Positions 59,592 through 64,000 of a stretch of DNA of 64,000 nt are shown in pieces. A model generated the notes under the pieces. That model made no database searches. It was given only the letters and a program-made list of their open reading frames with translations, and had not been told where the DNA came from. Both the position numbers and the translations under genes were made by a program. Source of the DNA: Myceligenerans pegani. GTDB taxonomy: Bacteria; Actinomycetota; Actinomycetes; Actinomycetales; Cellulomonadaceae. How positions within the stretch are numbered: the first letter of the stretch is position 1; each line of letters opens with the position of its first letter. Location of the stretch: contig NZ_JADBGR010000107.1 of the NCBI RefSeq assembly GCF_014892515.1, positions 216,759 to 280,758 of the forward strand, written 5' to 3'.

Positions 59592-60590
59592 TCAGCCCGC
59601 CCCGATCACCAGGGTCACCGTCTGGTTCCGCCGGCGGTTCTCGGCGGTCGTGTTCGGGTGCGGCGGGCCCGCCTCGCCCGCCGTCGCGATCCCGATCGAG
59701 CTCAGCGGGAGCCCGCTCTCGTCCGCGACGACGCCCGCCGCCTCCAGGGCACGCGCGAGCCCGACCGCGGCGTTGTCCGCGTACGGCCCGCCGGGGTCCG
59801 GCAGCGTGTCGCTCGTGTGACCGACGACGGTGACCTTCAGGCCCTCGGCGTCGTCCAGCAGGGCGGCGACGTCCGCGAGCACCTCGCGGCCCGACTCGGA
59901 CGTCTCGGCACCGCCCGCGAGGAACAGCGCCTCGGCGGGCACCACGGTGAACGTCCCGCTGCCCGGCCCGGCGACGGTGGTCCACCGGGGGTCGTCGAGC
60001 GCGTCGCGAAGCGCCCGCAGCCGGTCGGCGGGATCGGCTTCCGCCGGTTCGGCCGTGGCCGGCGCCCGGTCCGCGTCCAGCTCCGCCCGCAGCTCGCCGA
60101 TCTCGTCACGGAGCCGGGCGGTCTCGTCGTGCAGCCCGGCGAGCTGCTCACCCGTGGCGGGCGCGCCACCGGCACGCCCCTCGGCCGTGCCGTCGGGTGC
60201 GAGCGCCCATCCGGCCGCCGCGCCTCCCCCGGCCAGCAGGAGGGCCGCCACCACGGCCCCGGTGTGCCGGCCCGTCCCCGCACGCTCTCCCGCCCACGTC
60301 TCCCGGATACGACGGCGTCCGTCGCGTGCCCCGGCGTGGCCGGGGTCGAGGCGCTCGGCGCTTTCCCAGCACGCGTCGGCCGCGACCAGGTCGCCCTGCT
60401 GGGCGTGCACGCGCGCCAGGAGGTCGAGCACCTCGACGTCGTCGCCGCGGGGGCCGCCGAGGAGGTCGAGCACCCGGCGGGCGGCGTCGTACCGCCCGGC
60501 CCGCGCGAGGACGGCGGCCTCCGCCGTCGTGCCCCGGACCGCCGTCGTACCCGGAACCGCCGGTGTCCCCGTGCGTTCCGCCGTGCTCAT
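59592..60590 (-). CDS. TPR/TM/OmpA-domain protein of chaperone operon
   Basis: 332 residues. N-terminal cytosolic TPR-like region (about 20-95; AVLARAGRYDAARRVLDLLG, VHAQQGDLVAADACWESAERLDPGHAGARD). One membrane helix (about 112-130, GAVVAALLLAGGGAAAGWAL). A short coiled coil follows (LHDETARLRDEIGELRAELDAD). The C-terminal OmpA-like domain (about 225-332) has LKVTVVGHTSDTLPD and ENRRRNQTVTLVIG, the peptidoglycan-binding motif region. The domain would lie outside the membrane, TPRs inside. ATG at 60590 overlaps the Hsp70 stop (ATGA). An OmpA domain in a single-membrane bacterium is uncommon; it probably anchors to the cell wall. Confidence 0.88.
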   Translation of the reverse strand: MSTAERTGTPAVPGTTAVRGTTAEAAVLARAGRYDAARRVLDLLGGPRGDDVEVLDLLARVHAQQGDLVAADACWESAERLDPGHAGARDGRRRIRETWAGERAGTGRHTGAVVAALLLAGGGAAAGWALAPDGTAEGRAGGAPATGEQLAGLHDETARLRDEIGELRAELDADRAPATAEPAEADPADRLRALRDALDDPRWTTVAGPGSGTFTVVPAEALFLAGGAETSESGREVLADVAALLDDAEGLKVTVVGHTSDTLPDPGGPYADNAAVGLARALEAAGVVADESGLPLSSIGIATAGEAGPPHPNTTAENRRRNQTVTLVIGAG

Positions 60591-63127
60591 GGGCGGTCCC
60601 CGTCCACCGTCGACCCGTGGAACGTCCGACCGGGTCCGGTCCCCGTCCGGTCCCTGCGCCCCACTGGCGCGGCCTGGGCCGCGAACCGGCGCAGCCTCGC
60701 GTTGATGCCCTCCAGGCGGCGCAGGTCGTTCGTCGCGATCGCCGCGCGGCCGTCCGCGAGCAGTCGGCGGACCTCGGGGCGCGAGTCGGCACCGAGCAGG
60801 CTCTCGTAGTCCGAGAACTCCATCAGCGCCTGGTGCTCCTCCGGGATCGCCCGCAGTGCGATCGACCACGCCTCCTGCGTGCGACGCTCGATGACCGCCT
60901 GGTCGCCGTCGGCGATCGCGACCTCCATCTCCGTGCGGACCTTGGACAGTTCGGCCTCCAGTCCGCGTGCGCGGTAGTGGGTCACCGCCTCCTGCGCGGT
61001 CGCGACGGCCTGCCGGCCCTCCTCCGCGACCCGGGGCAGGCCCAGGAGCCGTTCTGCCTCGTCGAGCGCGGACTGCGCCTCGAGCAGTGCCGCCTGGCAG
61101 GTCGCGACCGCGTCCTGGTCCACCGCGGCCTGGTCCAGCAGCCGGTCGAGGTTCCGGGTGACGCCCTCGGAGTCGAACCGGTCGAGCCGCTCCGTCGCCT
61201 CGCGTGCGTCCAGGTCGCGGGCCTGGTCGCGCAGCTCGGCGTAGCGGTGCCCGACGTCCGCGCGCTCGGCCCGCAGGACGTCGATCCCGGGGAGCAGCGG
61301 CCGTCTGAGGTCGACCTGGATGCCGAACTCCTCGTCCAGGTACGGGACGTAGGCGGAGGCATCCACGATCTGGAAGCTCTTGGTGACGGTCAGCTCGACC
61401 TCCACCTCGGTACCCGCCGGGACGTCGCGGACGACGTCGTCGGGCCGCAGGTCGAGCCGCCCGACCACCTCGTTCCGGTCCGCCCGTGCGTGTTCGCCCG
61501 AGAGGACCGGGATCGTGATGCGCCCGGTGCCGGCCGACTTGCTGATCGTCTCCGTGGTCCGCAGGCCGTGTACCCGCCCGGTGGCCGGGAGCGTGGCCCC
61601 GCTGGCCACCAGCACCTCCACGGTGTTGTCCGCCAGCCCGACGCCGATCGTGTGCGCCTGGTGCGGCGCGTCCGGGCCCATGCCGCCCGAGCGGTGGTCG
61701 TACGTGACGGTGGCGCGGTCCGTCGGAGCCTGGGAACCGACCGGGTCACGGAGCGCGATCTCGAACGTGTGCGCGGTCGTCTCGGGTGCACGCAGCCGCA
61801 TCCGGAACGTCCCGTCCGGTTCCAGGGCCACCTGCCCGGTGGTCCACGGTGGGTTCGTCGTGATGTTGTGCAGCTCGATCGTCCAGCCCGACCAGTCGGC
61901 GACGTCGTCCGACTCCGCCCGGCCGCCGATCAGGGGGTCGTCGTCCAGACCCGCGGGCGTGTGGTCGAGGTTCAGCCGCACGGTGCCGGCCGCGACCGGC
62001 TCGCTCCGCCGGATCTCCTCGGGCATGGGCTGCGTCCCGGCGTAGATCGCCGCGCCGCGCGCGACGACGGTGATCGGGTCCTGGCTGCGGTCCACGCGGA
62101 TCCCGAGGCCGCGGTCGGGATCGGCGAGCATCTCGTGCACCAGCGACACCTGCGAGCTTCCGCCCACGAGCAGCACCCGGTCCACGTCCCGCGGGTCGAG
62201 CCCCGCCCCGGACAGCGCCTGGCGGCAGTGCAGCACGGAGGCCTCGACCAGCGGCCGGGCGGCGCGGTCGACGTCGTCGCGGGTCATGGTGTGAACGAGC
62301 TCGATCGCCTCGCCGTCGACGACGACGTCCTCCTCGATCACCGTGGACCGCTGGACCGACAGCTCGATCTTCGCCCTCTCCGCCAGGTGCTTGAGTATGG
62401 CGAGCGCCCCTCGGGTGCGCGGGTTCTCCGGCGAGACCTCCGACGGCCCGCCGGCGGCCCGGAACGCGGGCAGCAGCACGTCCTCGACAAGGGCCCAGTC
62501 GATCCGTTTACCGCCCAGCGAGTTGTCACCGGCGTGGTTGACCACCGTGAACTCGCCGTCCTCGATCTTGACGACGGCCGCGTCGAACGTGCCGCCGCCG
62601 AAGTCGTAGACGAGCCAGAATCCCTTGTCCGGCAGGTCGGCGTCCGCCAGGTAGGCCCACGCCGCCGCGGTCGGCTCCTGCAGCAGGGTGGCCGAGCGCA
62701 GGCCCGCCAGTTCCGCCGCCTTCATGGTGGCCGCGGTCTGGTCGGCGGTGAAGGCGGCCGGGACGGTGATCACGGCGGTCTCGAGCCGCTCGCCGGTCAG
62801 CTCGACGTTGCCCCGCAGCGCCATGAGGACCTGTGCGGACAGCTCCTCCGGCGACATGCTCCTGCCGGCCGCCTCGAAGAGCATGTCCTGGTCCGTACGG
62901 CCCATCCGGAGCTTGAACTCCGCGCAGGCGTTGCCCGGGTCGGCGACGACGTGATCGCGCGCACGGCGCCCGACGCGCACGGCGCCCGAGCGGCTCACGG
63001 ACACGGCGGACGGCGTGAACTCGTCGCCCGTGGAGTTCCGGACGACCTGGGCGCTCCGGCCCCTGGCCACGGCGATGGCGCTGTTGGTGGTTCCCAGGTC
63101 GATCCCGAAGTCGATGGTGTCACGCAC
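60587..63127 (-). CDS. Divergent Hsp70 family chaperone
   Basis: 846 residues from GTG 63127 (AAGGAGG 9 nt upstream). Complete actin/Hsp70 ATPase: FGIDLGTTNSAIAVARG (phosphate 1), VPAAFTADQTAATMKAAELAG, LQEPTAAAWAYL, VYDFGGGTFDAAVV (phosphate 2), VLLVGGSSQVSLV (adenosine). Beyond about residue 390 it does not look like DnaK: two beta-rich modules (about 390-600; IELHNITTNPPWTTGQVALEPDG) and a long helical/coiled region (650-846; ARDLDAREATERLDRFDSEG). Overlaps the GrpE-like gene start and the OmpA-domain gene by a few bases. It would use ATP cycling on unknown clients, presumably membrane- or wall-linked. Confidence 0.93.
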   Translation of the reverse strand: MRDTIDFGIDLGTTNSAIAVARGRSAQVVRNSTGDEFTPSAVSVSRSGAVRVGRRARDHVVADPGNACAEFKLRMGRTDQDMLFEAAGRSMSPEELSAQVLMALRGNVELTGERLETAVITVPAAFTADQTAATMKAAELAGLRSATLLQEPTAAAWAYLADADLPDKGFWLVYDFGGGTFDAAVVKIEDGEFTVVNHAGDNSLGGKRIDWALVEDVLLPAFRAAGGPSEVSPENPRTRGALAILKHLAERAKIELSVQRSTVIEEDVVVDGEAIELVHTMTRDDVDRAARPLVEASVLHCRQALSGAGLDPRDVDRVLLVGGSSQVSLVHEMLADPDRGLGIRVDRSQDPITVVARGAAIYAGTQPMPEEIRRSEPVAAGTVRLNLDHTPAGLDDDPLIGGRAESDDVADWSGWTIELHNITTNPPWTTGQVALEPDGTFRMRLRAPETTAHTFEIALRDPVGSQAPTDRATVTYDHRSGGMGPDAPHQAHTIGVGLADNTVEVLVASGATLPATGRVHGLRTTETISKSAGTGRITIPVLSGEHARADRNEVVGRLDLRPDDVVRDVPAGTEVEVELTVTKSFQIVDASAYVPYLDEEFGIQVDLRRPLLPGIDVLRAERADVGHRYAELRDQARDLDAREATERLDRFDSEGVTRNLDRLLDQAAVDQDAVATCQAALLEAQSALDEAERLLGLPRVAEEGRQAVATAQEAVTHYRARGLEAELSKVRTEMEVAIADGDQAVIERRTQEAWSIALRAIPEEHQALMEFSDYESLLGADSRPEVRRLLADGRAAIATNDLRRLEGINARLRRFAAQAAPVGRRDRTGTGPGRTFHGSTVDGDRP

Positions 63128-63809
63128 GATCCTCGTCCTCCTTCTTCCGGTGTTCCGGCCCGCCCGGTGCGGCGGGCTGGGCAACGATCACTTCCGCCTC
63201 CTGGATGACCCGCCCGTCACGCCGTACCGTCGGCCGGACCGTCTCGATCACGGTCGGCCCGGCCACGTCCGGGTCCTCCTGGTGGGTCAGCACGTGCACC
63301 TGCAGGCCGGCGTCGTACGGCTGCCCCTCGTGGTCGTGGACCTCGATGCCCGCCGAGCCCAGGTGCTCCGCCGCGCCGTTCAGGTGCCGGGCCGCCATGC
63401 GGACGGCGCGGTCGGGCCGCTCGGCCGCGCCGGGCCCGGTCGCCTTCCGCCGGGCACGCCACAGGTCGGTCGCGACCCGCGCCACGACGTCGTCCGCCAG
63501 GTCCTGGGAGCCGGCGGCCGGCGCTCCCGGTGCCGCGTCGCCGACCGGGACGGACGGCTCCGGGCCGGGCGGCGTTGCCGCGGGCGCTGCCGGCGGCGGC
63601 TCCGGCGTCGGGAGCGGGCCGACGTCGGTCGCGACGTCGCGGCTGGACGACGACGGCTCCGGCGTCCCGGCGGGCGGCCGCGGCCGTCCCGCGGTGAGCG
63701 GCGGGGCGATCCGGAACTCCGGCGGGAAGCGCCGTTGGCGCGACCACGCGATGGCGGAGTGCAGGCGCCCGGCGTCCGGTGCCGCCGCGCGCGTTGTCGT
63801 ACGGCTCAT
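63120..63809 (-). CDS. GrpE-like nucleotide exchange factor
   Basis: 229 residues. The first about 100 residues are Pro/Ala-rich and probably disordered. The C-terminal third (about 150-220) carries the GrpE beta-domain pattern: GIEVHDHEGQPYDAGLQVHVL, ETVRPTVRRDGRVIQEAEVIVAQ. GrpE releases ADP from Hsp70; canonical GrpE has a long N-terminal coiled coil, which is absent here. ATG at 63809 overlaps the kinase stop (ATGA); its stop overlaps the Hsp70 start. The family is moderately secure from the C-terminal motif and context. Confidence 0.82.
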   Translation of the reverse strand: MSRTTTRAAAPDAGRLHSAIAWSRQRRFPPEFRIAPPLTAGRPRPPAGTPEPSSSSRDVATDVGPLPTPEPPPAAPAATPPGPEPSVPVGDAAPGAPAAGSQDLADDVVARVATDLWRARRKATGPGAAERPDRAVRMAARHLNGAAEHLGSAGIEVHDHEGQPYDAGLQVHVLTHQEDPDVAGPTVIETVRPTVRRDGRVIQEAEVIVAQPAAPGGPEHRKKEDEDRA

Positions 63810-64000
63810 GCGGTGTGTCTCCGTTCCGGTGGGGCCTGGTCAGGTGTCGCCCGTCCCGTGGAGCGTTCCCGTTGCCAGGCCGCGAGTTCGGCGCCGAGCT
63901 CCGCCGCGTCGCGGAACCGGCGCGCCGGCTCCGGGTCCAGGGCGCGCAGCACGATCCGTTCCAGGCCGTGGTCCACGGCCCGGTTGAAGCGCGCCGGCGC
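63806..64000 (-). CDS. Serine/threonine protein kinase, C-terminal end (partial)
   Basis: Only the last 64 residues are inside the window. LERIVLRALDPEPARRFRDAAELGAELAAWQRE is the terminal helix region of an Hanks-type Ser/Thr kinase catalytic domain (LExIVLRAL-x-P-x-RF-x-AAELxxxL). The tail is short (about 20 residues, Arg/Pro-rich) with no membrane segment. Stop overlaps the GrpE-like start (ATGA). It is the first visible gene of the Hsp70 operon, so phosphorylation may control the chaperone. Confidence 0.85.
   Translation of the reverse strand, partial: APARFNRAVDHGLERIVLRALDPEPARRFRDAAELGAELAAWQRERSTGRATPDQAPPERRHTA

Noticed and set aside
60197-63208. 1003-codon open frame on the plus strand
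   Set aside because: Antisense of the Hsp70/OmpA operon, which has clear ATPase motifs on the other strand.

Overview
The window is very GC-rich DNA with strong GC bias at third codon positions, frequent GTG starts, many ATGA-type start/stop overlaps, Tat-type signal sequences and actinobacterial heat-shock operators (HAIR and CIRCE). This points to a high-GC actinobacterium. A soil or plant-associated Micrococcales member (Cellulomonadaceae/Promicromonosporaceae-like) is my inference; no rRNA or marker gene proves it. I see no rRNA, tRNA, CRISPR array, intact insertion sequence or prophage.

Layout. 1-3.4 kb: an Hsp20 gene under a HAIR operator, a GlxA-type AraC regulator, two small membrane proteins and a LysR regulator. 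3.5-7.3 kb: a three-subunit molybdenum hydroxylase operon whose FAD subunit is frameshifted. 7.5-9.0 kb: two membrane proteins and a TetR regulator with an internal 15-bp tandem repeat. 9.2-15.6 kb: a VLCAD-like acyl-CoA dehydrogenase, a MocR regulator, an amino-acid permease, a quinone oxidoreductase and a histidine phosphatase. 15.6-24.8 kb: many small regulator/target pairs (TetR-CPBP protease, MarR-SDR with twin operators, MerR with a Cys-Cys protein, TetR-oxidoreductase), two lipoproteins, an unrecognised 46-residue GLWG-repeat peptide gene, and arfB. 25-30.2 kb: a metallo-beta-lactamase-fold protein, a Tat-exported hydrolase, and a low-density region with a SUKH protein, an unknown protein and an ADP-ribosylglycohydrolase.

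30.4-41.5 kb: a six-gene carbohydrate operon (DUF5107-TPR protein, GH35 beta-galactosidase, solute-binding lipoprotein, two ABC permeases, cellulase-like hydrolase) with a divergent AraC regulator. No ATPase is encoded, so a shared one is presumably used. 41.6-46.8 kb: a small HTH protein, a TetR-MGT-glycosyltransferase pair, a putative immunity protein, and a cytochrome P450 fused to a crotonase domain. 47-57.4 kb: NYN and glyoxalase proteins, a second metallo-beta-lactamase-fold protein, an oxidoreductase-AraC pair, a second Hsp20 under CIRCE, a TetR regulator, a sugar isomerase/dehydrogenase pair, an O-antigen-ligase-like membrane protein and an LLM flavoprotein.

57.5-64 kb: a CGNR regulator, then the most unusual locus, a non-canonical chaperone cluster. 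A Ser/Thr kinase (cut by the window end), a GrpE-like protein, a divergent Hsp70 and a TPR/TM/OmpA-domain protein lie in one tightly overlapping operon. A convergent gene encodes a tail-anchored protein with a possible degenerate J-like N-terminus. A dispersed palindromic repeat (two copies, 15.6 and 58.25 kb) is a further unexplained element.
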